From positions 1-20,801 of the forward strand of contig JAUXBK010000013.1 of assembly GCA_030619405.1 (NCBI GenBank): a DNA stretch of 20,801 nt. Direction: 5' to 3'. This DNA is from Sedimenticola sp. (GTDB taxonomy: Bacteria; Pseudomonadota; Gammaproteobacteria; Chromatiales; Chromatiaceae). The notes under the pieces were generated by a model that was given only the letters and a program-made list of their open reading frames with translations, was not told the DNA's origin and did no database searches. Both the position numbers and the translations under genes were made by a program. Shown here piece after piece: positions 13,469 through 20,801 of this stretch (position 1 is its first letter; each line of letters opens with the position of its first letter).

Positions 13469-14191
13469 TCAATCTCCACTCTCCACCAAAGAACCGATCT
13501 GCTCACCCTGCAACAACCGCATCAGGGCGCCGGATTGGTTGATATTCATAATCCGCAAGGGCATGTCATGATCCCGGCAGAGAACAATAGCGGTAGTATC
13601 CATTACCTGCAGTCCTTCTGCTATGGCCCGATCATAGCTGAGTCGGGGATAGAACTCTGCATTCGGGTACCTGACCGGGTCTGCGGAGTAGACACCATCC
13701 ACCTTGGTTGCCTTGATCAACAGTTCCGCACCGATCTCGATCGCCCTCAGGCTGGCTGCCGTATCCGTAGTGAAAAAGGGATTGCCCGTCCCGGCCGCAA
13801 AAATGACCGGTTCGCCCCGATCCAGGTGCGCCACCGCATTGCATCGCGTGTAGGCTTCACACACCTGGTTCATGGTCAGGGCTGACATGACATGGGCGTC
13901 CAGGCCCAGTTTCGACAGGGCATCCTGCATCGCCAGCGCATTCATCACCGTCGCCAGCATCCCCATGTGGTCTGCAGAGACCCGGTCCATCCCCTCTTGG
14001 GCCAGGCCGTCACCACGGAAGATATTGCCGCCTCCGATCACCAGCCCCAGCTGGATACCGGCATCGACCAGCTCTTCGATCTCCCCCGCGATACGGGCCA
14101 TGACGTCGGGGTCGATACCGAAATCACCCTGCCCCATCAGGGCCTCACCGCTGAGTTTCAGCAATATACGTCGACAGATCAATTCAGTCAT
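13469..14191 (-). CDS. pyrH: Uridylate kinase (UMP kinase)
   Basis: PyrH phosphorylates UMP to UDP, in the cytoplasm, as a hexamer of the amino-acid-kinase fold. Seen here are the N-terminal ILLKLSGEAL (K12, S14), the VIGGGNIFRG loop (51-60), RVSADHMGMLAT, and the ATP-site segments AAGTGNPFFTTDTAA and KATKVDGVYSADP. Length is 240 residues from the ATG at 14191 (E. coli 241). A GTG lies directly in front (14194), so the start could be one codon earlier. The Shine-Dalgarno AGGAG overlaps the tsf stop codon (TAGGAG), a tight junction seven bases long. Confidence 0.98.
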   Translation of the reverse strand: MTELICRRILLKLSGEALMGQGDFGIDPDVMARIAGEIEELVDAGIQLGLVIGGGNIFRGDGLAQEGMDRVSADHMGMLATVMNALAMQDALSKLGLDAHVMSALTMNQVCEAYTRCNAVAHLDRGEPVIFAAGTGNPFFTTDTAASLRAIEIGAELLIKATKVDGVYSADPVRYPNAEFYPRLSYDRAIAEGLQVMDTTAIVLCRDHDMPLRIMNINQSGALMRLLQGEQIGSLVESGD

Positions 14192-14198
14192 CACACTC

Positions 14199-15083
14199 CT
14201 AGGAGCCGATCTGAGCCATCACTTCCTCAGCAAAGTTCTCCTGTTTCTTCTCTATCCCCTCGCCCACCTCGAAGCGCTTGAAGCTGACCACAGTGGCACT
14301 GGAGTCGGCCAGCAGCTTCTCTACCGGGATGTCCGTGTCCTTGATGAACGGCTGGCCCAGCAGGGTTATCTCGGCGAGGTACTTACGCACCCGACCGTCA
14401 ATGATCTTATCCACGATGTTCCCCGGCTTGCCGCTCTCCATGGCCTGTGCCTGGAAGATGTCACGCTCCTTCGCCAGATCCTCCGCCGGCACCTGGTCCG
14501 CCGATACACAGAGCGGGTTGGTGGCAGCGACGTGCATGGCCACATCCTTGCCCAAGGCCTCATCACCGCCTTGCAACTCTACCACGACACCGATGCGCAC
14601 ACCGTGGCGATAACCTGTCAGCCGTCCACTCTTTGTCTCGACCCGGTAAAAACGGCGCACATTCATGTTTTCACCGATCTTGGAGATCAGCGCCTCACGG
14701 GCCGTATTGACCGTGGTCTCTTCACCGTCGTGCAGCGCTTCCTCAAGCAGTTCCTCCACCGTATTGGTATCGGAACTCAACACCCGCTCTGCCACCGCAT
14801 CGGCGAAAGAGGTGAAATTGGCATCCTTTGCCACGAAATCAGTCTCGCTGTTGACCTCGACCATGGCAGCCTTCTTTCCGTCGTCACTGAACTTGATGAC
14901 AATGACGCCTTCGGCCGCAGTACGACCGGCCCTCTTGGCCGCCTTGGCCTGCCCTGATTTGCGCATCAGTTCGATCGCAGCCTCGATGTCGCCATCGGTT
15001 TCCACCAGTGCTTTCTTACATTCCATCATGCCGGAACCGGTGCGTTCGCGCAGTTCCTTTACCAAAGAGGCGGTAATGGCCAT
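14199..15083 (-). CDS. tsf: Elongation factor Ts
   Basis: EF-Ts is the nucleotide exchange factor of EF-Tu. The N-terminal domain MAITASLVKELRERTGSGMM with ECKKAL (UBA-like) and the key exchange motif TDFVA (81-85, within VEVNSETDFVAKD) are intact. The coiled-coil and C-terminal dimer regions follow, including 'MHVAATNP' and 'LLGQPFIKD'. The length is 294 residues, as usual for the group (E. coli 283). The ATG at 15083 has GAGG about 11 bases upstream; the open frame further upstream crosses the rpsB-tsf terminator region and is not coding. Transcription comes from rpsB through the attenuator at 15167-15208. Confidence 0.98.
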   Translation of the reverse strand: MAITASLVKELRERTGSGMMECKKALVETDGDIEAAIELMRKSGQAKAAKRAGRTAAEGVIVIKFSDDGKKAAMVEVNSETDFVAKDANFTSFADAVAERVLSSDTNTVEELLEEALHDGEETTVNTAREALISKIGENMNVRRFYRVETKSGRLTGYRHGVRIGVVVELQGGDEALGKDVAMHVAATNPLCVSADQVPAEDLAKERDIFQAQAMESGKPGNIVDKIIDGRVRKYLAEITLLGQPFIKDTDIPVEKLLADSSATVVSFKRFEVGEGIEKKQENFAEEVMAQIGS

Positions 15084-15166
15084 GTTCGTTAATCCTCGTG
15101 TATTGAGCTTTGGGAACCCCGAATCCTTACCAACCCGATCGATAGATCGAGGTTCCAGGTATCTAG

Positions 15167-15208
15167 ATAAAAGGGCCCCTGCACGACATTCTGCTACCAC
15201 GCAGGGGC
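15167..15208 (-). terminator. Rho-independent terminator/attenuator between rpsB and tsf
   Basis: On the minus strand GCCCCTGC (15208-15201) pairs with GCAGGGGC (15182-15175) around an 18-nt loop, followed by CCTTTTATC. It lies 52 bases after the rpsB stop and upstream of tsf, in the same position as the partial terminator known from the E. coli rpsB-tsf operon. It would lower the amount of message reaching tsf and the genes beyond. The T-run is short, so read-through is expected. Confidence 0.7.
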
Positions 15209-15260
15209 GGTTCCTGTCCAACGCCTTTCCCGGCGTCCGACAAGTACCAGCCGGGTCGAA

Positions 15261-16034
15261 CTATTCGCCTGTGCCGGCCGCTTCGCTACTGTCGCTGTTT
15301 TCAGCCTTGACCTCGACGAACTCATCCGTCTCCCTGCCGCCGAGATGGGCCGCGCTGGCCCGCCCTTCGAGCACGGCTGCAGCCGCTCCCTGTGCGTAGA
15401 GCTGGATGGACCGAATGGCATCGTCGTTTCCGGGTATGACGTAATCGATTTGGCTCGGGTCGTTGTTGGTATCAACCACCCCAACGACTGGAATACCCAG
15501 TTTCCTGGCCTCGGCAACAGCGATATCTTCATGACCGACATCGATGATAAACAGGATGTCGGGCAGACTTTCCATGTTTTTGATGCCACCAAGGCTGCGA
15601 TCAAGTTTCTCCATCTCGCGATGCAACCCCAGCGCCTCTTTCTTGTTGAAACGGTCGATGGAGCCGTCTTCGAACATGGCCTCCAGCTCTTTCAGGCGCC
15701 GGATGCGCTGCTTGATGGTCTTGAAGTTGGTCAGCATGCCACCGAGCCAGCGGTGGTTGACATAAGGCATCTTACAACGCTCTGCCTCTTCCTTGACGGT
15801 GTCACGGGCGGAACGCTTGGTGCCAACGAACAGGATCCGGCCGCCATTGGCCGTCAGCGAACCCAGATGATTCATGGCTTCATTAAACAGGGGCAGGGTC
15901 TTTTCCAGGTTTATGATGTGGATCTTGTTGCGGTGACCGAAGATATAGGGTCCCATCTTGGGGTTCCAGTAGCGGGTCTGATGCCCGAAGTGAACGCCAG
16001 CCTCGAGCATCTGGCGCATCGATATATCGCTCAT
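15261..16034 (-). CDS. rpsB: 30S ribosomal protein S2
   Basis: S2 binds the 30S subunit near the neck and is needed for S1 attachment. The sequence starts MSDISMRQMLEAGVHFGHQT and contains 'WNPKMGPYIFGHRNKIHIINLEKT', 'ILFVGTKRSARDTVKEEA', 'VNHRWLGGMLTNFKTIKQ' and 'IPVVGVVDTNNDPS', all diagnostic. The length is 257 residues, about 16 longer than E. coli S2, the extra being an acidic Ser/Glu-rich tail (VKAENSDSSEAAGTGE). The ATG at 16034 has GGAG about ten bases upstream. It heads the operon that continues to rseP and is preceded by a structured leader. Confidence 0.99.
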   Translation of the reverse strand: MSDISMRQMLEAGVHFGHQTRYWNPKMGPYIFGHRNKIHIINLEKTLPLFNEAMNHLGSLTANGGRILFVGTKRSARDTVKEEAERCKMPYVNHRWLGGMLTNFKTIKQRIRRLKELEAMFEDGSIDRFNKKEALGLHREMEKLDRSLGGIKNMESLPDILFIIDVGHEDIAVAEARKLGIPVVGVVDTNNDPSQIDYVIPGNDDAIRSIQLYAQGAAAAVLEGRASAAHLGGRETDEFVEVKAENSDSSEAAGTGE

Positions 16035-16163
16035 TTAGGTAATTCTCCGATTTTTAAAGGGTTGAGCCTCCACGCACCCCGGCCACCAACCCGGTTTCCC
16101 GGGCACCCGGGCGGCCGTGCCGGTGCGTGTGTGGGGTATTTCCCGGATCATTTGCGAATCAGG
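16035..16163 (-). promoter_or_regulatory. Structured rpsB leader, candidate S2 autoregulatory site
   Basis: The roughly 130-base leader between the promoter and the rpsB ATG can form a long GC-rich stem: CACGCACC (complement of 16122-16129) pairs with GGTGCGTG (complement of 16071-16078), closed further by CCGG pairs, with an inner GCCCGGG/CCCGGG hairpin. The Shine-Dalgarno lies just downstream in an unpaired AT-rich stretch. In E. coli S2 represses rpsB-tsf through its leader; that this leader does the same is inferred from position and structure. Confidence 0.5.
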
Positions 16164-16170
16164 GGCGCGT

Positions 16171-16199
16171 TTTATAACATACCGGGCCTATTGCCACAA
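16171..16199 (-). promoter_or_regulatory. Probable promoter of the rpsB operon
   Basis: Read on the minus strand, TTGTGG (16199-16194) and TATAAA (16176-16171) are 17 bp apart. The -10 box is preceded by TGT, making it an extended -10 (TGTTATAAA). Transcription should begin near 16164. It is the only good promoter in the divergent rpsB/map gap. Confidence 0.65.
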
Positions 16200-16246
16200 T
16201 AATCGGTGGCCTGATCCAACCCGGCCTTCCCAGGAATCCCTCCATA

Positions 16247-17029
16247 ATGAGCGTCAGCATCAAAACCTCCCAGGAAGTCGGGAAAATGCGCCTGGCGGGT
16301 CGACTGGCGGCAGAAGTACTGGAAATGGTAGCGCCTCATGTACAACCTGGCATCACCACCGATGAACTGGACCGGATCTGCCATGACTACATCGTTGACG
16401 TCCAGCGGGCCGTGCCGGCCCCGCTCAACTATCGCGGCTTTCCGCGCTCGATCTGCACCTCGGTAAACCACCAGGTATGCCATGGAATCCCCCGGGGAAA
16501 AAAGTTGAAGAACGGCGATATCGTCAACATAGATATCACCGTCATCAAGGATGGTTTTCATGGCGACACCAGCCAGATGTTCTTCGTCGGTGAGCCATCG
16601 ATACGCGCCCGCCGCCTGGTCCGGGTAGCCCTGGAGGCGCTCTGGATCGGGATTTACCAGGTAAGGCCCGGGGCCGATTTGAGCGATATCGGCCACGCCA
16701 TTCAGCAACATGTGGAATCGCACAACTTCTCAGTGGTGCGGGAGTATTGCGGCCATGGTATCGGCCGTGAATTCCACGAGGATCCTCAGGTAGTACACTA
16801 CGGTACCCCTAGCAATGGAGTGGTTCTGCAGCGGGGCATGTGCTTCACCATCGAGCCCATGATCAACGCCGGTAAGCGGCAGGTGAAGACGCTGCCGGAC
16901 AAGTGGACCGTAGTCACCAGGGATCGCAGCCTCTCCGCCCAATGGGAGCACACTCTATTGGTCACTGACAGCGGCTACGAGGTGCTGACGCTGCGGCAGG
17001 GCGAGCAGGAAGTGCTTCCGGAGAGCTGA
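16247..17029 (+). CDS. map: Methionine aminopeptidase, type I
   Basis: Map removes the initiator Met from nascent proteins. The five metal ligands of the pita-bread fold are all present: D96 (NIDIT), D107 (FHGDTSQMF), H170 (GHGIGREFHE), E203 (TIEPMI) and E234 (WEHTLLV), with the substrate His at 79 (VCHGIP). Its length, 260 residues, matches E. coli Map (264). The ATG at 16247 has AGGAA about ten bases upstream. It is transcribed divergently from rpsB, the standard gammaproteobacterial arrangement, and is followed by glnD after 29 bases, so the two are probably co-transcribed. Confidence 0.98.
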   Translation: MSVSIKTSQEVGKMRLAGRLAAEVLEMVAPHVQPGITTDELDRICHDYIVDVQRAVPAPLNYRGFPRSICTSVNHQVCHGIPRGKKLKNGDIVNIDITVIKDGFHGDTSQMFFVGEPSIRARRLVRVALEALWIGIYQVRPGADLSDIGHAIQQHVESHNFSVVREYCGHGIGREFHEDPQVVHYGTPSNGVVLQRGMCFTIEPMINAGKRQVKTLPDKWTVVTRDRSLSAQWEHTLLVTDSGYEVLTLRQGEQEVLPES

Positions 17030-17058
17030 CCACACCCCATTCAACGGTTATTCGACCT

Positions 17059-19704
17059 ATGCAACCACAGATCATCGACACGGCCTCTTTCCGGCAGGCC
17101 CTGCGCGAAACAGCCCCCTCCCTGCCCCTGTTCCAGGAGGCGATTCAGAGCGGCAACGAGACACTGAAGCAGCTGTTCGAACAGGGAGAGTCGGTGCTGG
17201 AACTGGTCAGACTCCGGGTGCTGCTGATCGACACACTGCTGATCGAGGCGTGGAAACTGAGAATCCCGGCCGACGTGGAGGCCGCCCTGATCGCCGTCGG
17301 TGGCTACGGTCGGGGGGAACTGCACCCCGCCTCCGACATCGATCTGCTGATCCTGATTGGCGATGAACTGCATGAGCAGCTGCCGGAGAGCCTGGGTGAG
17401 CTGCTCACCTTCCTCTGGGATATCGGACTGGAGGTGGGCCACAGCGTCCGTACCCTCGATGAGTGCATCCAGGAGGCGGAACAGGATATCACCGTAGTCA
17501 CCAGTCTGATGGAATCCCGGCTGATCATCGGGCCCGAGGCACTGCACCAGGAACTGCGCAGCGTCACCGGACCGGACCGTATCTGGCCCAGCGAGCGCTT
17601 TTTCGAGACCAAATGGGAAGAGCAGAAACGACGTTACCTCAAGTACGACGACAGCATCAGCAATCTGGAGCCCAACATCAAAGAGAGCCCCGGCGGCCTG
17701 CGTGACATCCAGATGGTGGGTTGGGTGGTTAAACGCCACTATGGCGCCGAGACCATGCACGACCTGGTCTCCCATGGATTCCTCACCGAAGCGGAGTACC
17801 AGGATCTGATGGCGGGCCAGGAACTGTTGTGGCGGATTCGCTTTGCCCTGCACCTGCTCACCGGCCGCCGTGAAGACCGCATGCTGTTCGATTATCAACG
17901 TACCCTGGCAGCGCAATTCGGCTTCCGGGACGACAGGCAGGGACTGGGGGTGGAGCTGTTCATGCAGCAGTACTACCGCACCGCACTACGGCTCAGCCGT
18001 ATGAACGAGATGCTGCTGCAGCTGTTTCAGGAGGTCATCCTGCTGAAATCCCACCTGGATGAGCCGCGGCCGATCAACCGGCGTTTCCAGGCCCGCAGCG
18101 GTTTTCTGGAGGTGGTGGACGAGGGGGTCTTCAAACACTATCCTCTGGCCCTGCTGGAGCTGTTCCTGCTGATGCAGCAGCATCCGGAGTTAAACGAGGT
18201 GCGCGCCAGTACCATCCGTCTGATTCGCAGCCACCGGCACCTGATCGACGACAAGTTTCGCGCCGACCTGGGGGCCCGCAGTCTGTTCATGGAGATCATG
18301 CGCCAGCCCCAGGGGCTCACCCACGCCCTGCGGCGGATGAACCGCTACGGCATCCTGGCCCGCTACATCCCCGCTTTCGCCAACATCGTCGGACGCATGC
18401 AATACGATCTGTTCCACGTCTACACCGTGGACGAACACACCCTGTTCCTGATCCGCAACCTGCGCCGTTTTGCCATCGATGAGCACCGTTGTGAGTTTCC
18501 GCTCTGTAACGACATCATGGAAAAGCTGCCAAAATCGGAGCTGCTCTATCTGGCCGGGCTGTTCCACGACGTCGCCAAGGGCCGGGGCGGTGACCACTCG
18601 ACGCTCGGGGCCCGGGATGCCCTCGCCTTCTGTCAGCTCCATGGCCTGAGCGACTACGACAGCCAGCTGGTTGCCTGGCTGGTGGAGAAGCACCTGCTGA
18701 TGTCGATCACTGCCCAACGCAAGGATATCAGTGATCCTGAGGTGATTTGCAGATTCGCCCGGGAGGTGGAGACCCCCACCCGGCTCGACTACCTCTACCT
18801 TCTGACCGTCGCGGACATCCGGGCCACCGACCCGAAAAAGTGGAACAACTGGAAGAACGCCCTGCTGCGCGAACTCTACCACGCGACCAAACAGGCCCTG
18901 CTGCGCGGCCTCCAGAACCCCCAGGAGGCGGACGAGATCATCCAGAACAAGCAGTCCGGCGCCCGCCATCTGCTGAAGTCGGATGGCCTCGACACACGGC
19001 GGGTCAACCAGCACTGGCAGAGCCTCAGCCTGGACTACTTCCTGCACCACACCTGGGACGAGATCGCCTGGCAGACCCGGATGGTGCTCAACACCCGCCC
19101 CGGGGAGCTGCCGCTGGTCGCCATCCGAAAATCCCCCACCCGCGGCGGCACCGAGATCCTCGTCTATGGCGAGGACCAGGATGCCTTGTTCGCCCTCACC
19201 ACCGGCGTGCTGGACCAGCTGGGGCTGAACATCGTCAGCGCCCACCTGGAGACCGCCGATACCGGGTTCATGCTGAACAGTTTCCTGGTGCTGGAGGAGG
19301 ACGGCACACCGGTCGGGGAGGCGGCACGCCGGGAAGAGATACAGCATGTTCTAAGAGAAGCGCTGAAAGAGCCCGACCCGATGGAGTTCCAGGTGCTACG
19401 CCGGGTCCCCCGCCAGCTGAAACACTTCTCCACCCCCACCCGCATCGATTTCGCCCGGGACATCGCCAATCAGCGCACCATCATGAAGCTGGTGACCGAC
19501 GACCGGCCAGGTCTGCTGTCGCGGGTGGGCAATGCCTTCAACGCCTGCCATATCCGGCTCATCAACGCAAAGATCGCCACCATCGGCGCAGAGGCGGAGG
19601 ACACCTTCTTTATTACCGACCGGGAGAGCCGACCTCTGTCCCGGCGGGAACAGTATGTCTGCCTGGAACAGGCGATTCAGGCGCACCTGAAGGGTGACGC
19701 ATAA
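17059..19704 (+). CDS. glnD: Bifunctional PII uridylyltransferase/uridylyl-removing enzyme GlnD
   Basis: GlnD is the glutamine sensor: it uridylylates PII (GlnB/GlnK) when glutamine is low and removes UMP when it is high, setting glutamine synthetase activity and nitrogen gene expression. The 881 residues hold, in order, a nucleotidyltransferase domain with AVGGYGRGELHPASDIDLL (G81, G82, D93, D95), the GlnD helical domain with KESPGGLRDIQMVGWV, an HD hydrolase domain with LFHDVAKGRGGDHS (H503, D504), and two C-terminal ACT domains (about 690-770 and 805-878). Length is close to E. coli GlnD (890). All catalytic residues are present. The ribosome binding site is weak; the gene follows map closely. 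Confidence 0.98.
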   Translation: MQPQIIDTASFRQALRETAPSLPLFQEAIQSGNETLKQLFEQGESVLELVRLRVLLIDTLLIEAWKLRIPADVEAALIAVGGYGRGELHPASDIDLLILIGDELHEQLPESLGELLTFLWDIGLEVGHSVRTLDECIQEAEQDITVVTSLMESRLIIGPEALHQELRSVTGPDRIWPSERFFETKWEEQKRRYLKYDDSISNLEPNIKESPGGLRDIQMVGWVVKRHYGAETMHDLVSHGFLTEAEYQDLMAGQELLWRIRFALHLLTGRREDRMLFDYQRTLAAQFGFRDDRQGLGVELFMQQYYRTALRLSRMNEMLLQLFQEVILLKSHLDEPRPINRRFQARSGFLEVVDEGVFKHYPLALLELFLLMQQHPELNEVRASTIRLIRSHRHLIDDKFRADLGARSLFMEIMRQPQGLTHALRRMNRYGILARYIPAFANIVGRMQYDLFHVYTVDEHTLFLIRNLRRFAIDEHRCEFPLCNDIMEKLPKSELLYLAGLFHDVAKGRGGDHSTLGARDALAFCQLHGLSDYDSQLVAWLVEKHLLMSITAQRKDISDPEVICRFAREVETPTRLDYLYLLTVADIRATDPKKWNNWKNALLRELYHATKQALLRGLQNPQEADEIIQNKQSGARHLLKSDGLDTRRVNQHWQSLSLDYFLHHTWDEIAWQTRMVLNTRPGELPLVAIRKSPTRGGTEILVYGEDQDALFALTTGVLDQLGLNIVSAHLETADTGFMLNSFLVLEEDGTPVGEAARREEIQHVLREALKEPDPMEFQVLRRVPRQLKHFSTPTRIDFARDIANQRTIMKLVTDDRPGLLSRVGNAFNACHIRLINAKIATIGAEAEDTFFITDRESRPLSRREQYVCLEQAIQAHLKGDA

Positions 19705-19811
19705 CCATGCATGCTTTGGCCTTGAAAAGGCTCCTAGAAAAACACCCACTGGTATTAACGCGCTGATTGATCTACCTTCTCGGTTTACCCACAACTGACC
19801 CGGAGAGTGTA

Positions 19812-20633
19812 ATGAGCGATATTCAGTCGATCATTGTCGATGCCTTCGAAAACCGAGCGGAGATCACCCCCCGCAATGTGGACACCGTGGTAAGGGATGC
19901 GGTTCTGGAGGCCATGGAACAGCTGGATCGTGGCCAGATCCGGGTGGCGGAAAAAAGCAACGGCTCCTGGGCCATCAACGATTGGGTCAAGAAGGCGGTG
20001 CTGCTGTTATTCCGCATCGAGGACAACCAGTTCATCAAAGGCGGCTTTACCAACTACTACGACAAAGTGCCTTCGAAATATGCCGATTTCAACTCCAGAG
20101 ACTTCCGTGAGGGTGGTGCCCGTATCGTGCCCCCCGCCACTGTCCGCAAAGGCGCCTATATCGCCCCCAGCACGGTACTGATCGCCTCCTACGTCAATAT
20201 CGGCGCCTACATCGGCAGTGGTACCATGGTGGGAACCTGGACCACCGTCGGCTCCTGCGCCCAGATTGGCAGGAACGTCCATCTCTCTGCCGGGGTCGGC
20301 ATCGATGGCGTGCTCGAACCTCTGCAGGCGGCCCCCACCATCATCGAAGACGACTGCTTCATCGGTGCCCGTTCCCAGATTGCGGAGGGCGTCATCGTCG
20401 AAACCGGGGCCGTCATCTCCATGGGTGTCTACATCGGCCAATCCACCAAGATTTACGATCGCGCCACCGGTGAGATCACCTTCGGGCGGGTACCGGCAGG
20501 TTCAGTGGTAGTGCCCGGCAGTCTGCCGGCAGCGGATGGAAGCCACAGCATCTACTGCGCGGTGATCGTCAAACAGGTGGACGAAAAGACCCGCAGCCGG
20601 ATCGGAATCAACGAACTATTAAGGGATATCTGA
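19812..20633 (+). CDS. dapD: 2,3,4,5-tetrahydropyridine-2,6-dicarboxylate N-succinyltransferase
   Basis: DapD succinylates tetrahydrodipicolinate in the succinylase branch of lysine/diaminopimelate synthesis. From the ATG at 19812 the protein has 273 residues, one fewer than E. coli DapD. After a helical N-terminal domain it shows the left-handed beta-helix of hexapeptide repeats (about 110-215: 'GAYIAPSTVLIASYVNIGAY', 'GSGTMVGTWTTVGSCAQIG', 'GVGIDGVLEPLQA', 'DDCFIGARSQIAEGV'). 'FREGGARIVPPATVR' and the end SRIGINELLRDI are typical. GGAGAG lies seven bases before the ATG; a 15-codon upstream extension has no support. The gene is separated from glnD by 107 bp with no feature I can identify, and is followed by repeats. 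Confidence 0.98.
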   Translation: MSDIQSIIVDAFENRAEITPRNVDTVVRDAVLEAMEQLDRGQIRVAEKSNGSWAINDWVKKAVLLLFRIEDNQFIKGGFTNYYDKVPSKYADFNSRDFREGGARIVPPATVRKGAYIAPSTVLIASYVNIGAYIGSGTMVGTWTTVGSCAQIGRNVHLSAGVGIDGVLEPLQAAPTIIEDDCFIGARSQIAEGVIVETGAVISMGVYIGQSTKIYDRATGEITFGRVPAGSVVVPGSLPAADGSHSIYCAVIVKQVDEKTRSRIGINELLRDI

Positions 20634-20687
20634 AAAGCAGGACCTAGGATAAAAGCAGGACCTAGGACCGAGGTACTAGGTCCTAGG
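20633..20687. repeat. CCTAGG-rich direct and inverted repeats after dapD
   Basis: AAAAGCAGGACCTAGGA occurs twice in tandem (20633-20649 and 20651-20667), the first copy overlapping the dapD stop. CCTAGGACC (20661-20669) then faces GGTCCTAGG (20679-20687) across nine bases. GGTACTA and GGTCCTA at 20672-20686 look like degenerate units of the GGTCCTT array that follows. The hairpin could end dapD transcription, but there is no T-run on the plus strand. Confidence 0.7.
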
Positions 20688-20725
20688 AAAAGAATCAAAA
20701 CAAAGATAGAACCATTCTAAACCCG

Positions 20726-20801
20726 GGTCCTTGGTCCTTGGTCCTTGGTCCTTGGTCCTTGGTCCTTGGTCCTTGGTCCTTGGTCCTTGGTCCTTGGTCC
20801 T
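20726..20801. repeat. Heptanucleotide tandem array (GGTCCTT)n, continues past the window
   Basis: Seventy-six bases are a perfect repeat of GGTCCTT in constant phase, ten full copies plus six bases, cut off by the window end. There is no unique spacer, so it is a simple-sequence/VNTR array and not a CRISPR. It lies about 90 bp after dapD in intergenic sequence. Perfect identity suggests recent expansion by slippage. Confidence 0.95.

Noticed and set aside
14194..14205. CCTAGGAG at the tsf-pyrH junction as part of the CCTAGG repeat family
   Set aside because: It is fully explained by the tsf stop codon and the pyrH Shine-Dalgarno sequence.
18190..19347. 385-codon minus-strand open frame opposite glnD
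   Set aside because: Antisense to the GlnD HD and ACT regions; composition typical of a shadow frame in high-GC DNA.
19705..19811. Terminator or promoter between glnD and dapD
   Set aside because: GCCTT-GAA-AAGGC can pair but has no T-run, and TGGTATTAA has no matching -35; neither is good enough to annotate.
20726..20801. CRISPR array
   Set aside because: Units are 7 bp with no spacers; this is a simple tandem repeat.
1..20801. tRNA, rRNA, toxin-antitoxin, restriction or phage-defence genes
   Set aside because: None is supported: every long frame is either a recognised gene, described above, or a shadow.

Overview
The window looks like a gammaproteobacterial chromosome segment of fairly high GC. 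The core gene order rpsB-tsf-pyrH-frr-uppS-cdsA-dxr-rseP, divergent from map-glnD-dapD, is the classical gammaproteobacterial arrangement. Ribosome binding sites, start codons and protein lengths fit that. The species cannot be fixed from sequence alone; a free-living or symbiotic sulfur-oxidiser-type gammaproteobacterium is a guess.

Layout. (1) 1-3350 is an accessory, repeat-rich stretch. It holds the start of a low-GC, Pro/Ser/Glu-rich, membrane-anchored protein running off the left edge, three palindromic repeat elements, a periplasmic SIMPL-domain protein, methionine sulfoxide reductase MsrA, and the frameshifted 3' remnant of an EAL-domain (c-di-GMP phosphodiesterase) gene. (2) 3330-5452 holds a DUF2919-type membrane protein, the two-gene hisI-hisG unit (cyclohydrolase plus long-form ATP phosphoribosyltransferase) and a small acidic conserved-looking protein. 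(3) 5572-7746 holds a FabD-like malonyl-CoA:ACP transacylase with a visible promoter, then an overlapping pair: a Tat-exported superoxide-reductase-like protein and a TudS-related putative desulfidase. (4) 7747-8737 is about 1 kb without a credible gene, made mostly of palindromic elements. (5) 8738-16034 (minus strand) is the essential operon for translation, UMP kinase, undecaprenyl-PP, CDP-diacylglycerol and isoprenoid synthesis and envelope-stress proteolysis, read from a promoter near 16171-16199 through a structured rpsB leader, with a terminator/attenuator between rpsB and tsf. (6) 16247-20633 (plus strand) has map, glnD and dapD, then a heptanucleotide tandem array that runs off the right edge.

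The most notable content is non-coding. At least five distinct palindromic, MITE-like elements lie in the gaps, and four copies retain flanking direct repeats that look like target-site duplications. One copy carries a nested insertion. They cluster where the gene order is broken: rseP is not followed by bamA but by three such elements. No single new protein system is evident; the best candidates for novelty are these non-autonomous elements, the SOR-like/TudS-like overlapping pair, and the heptamer array after dapD.
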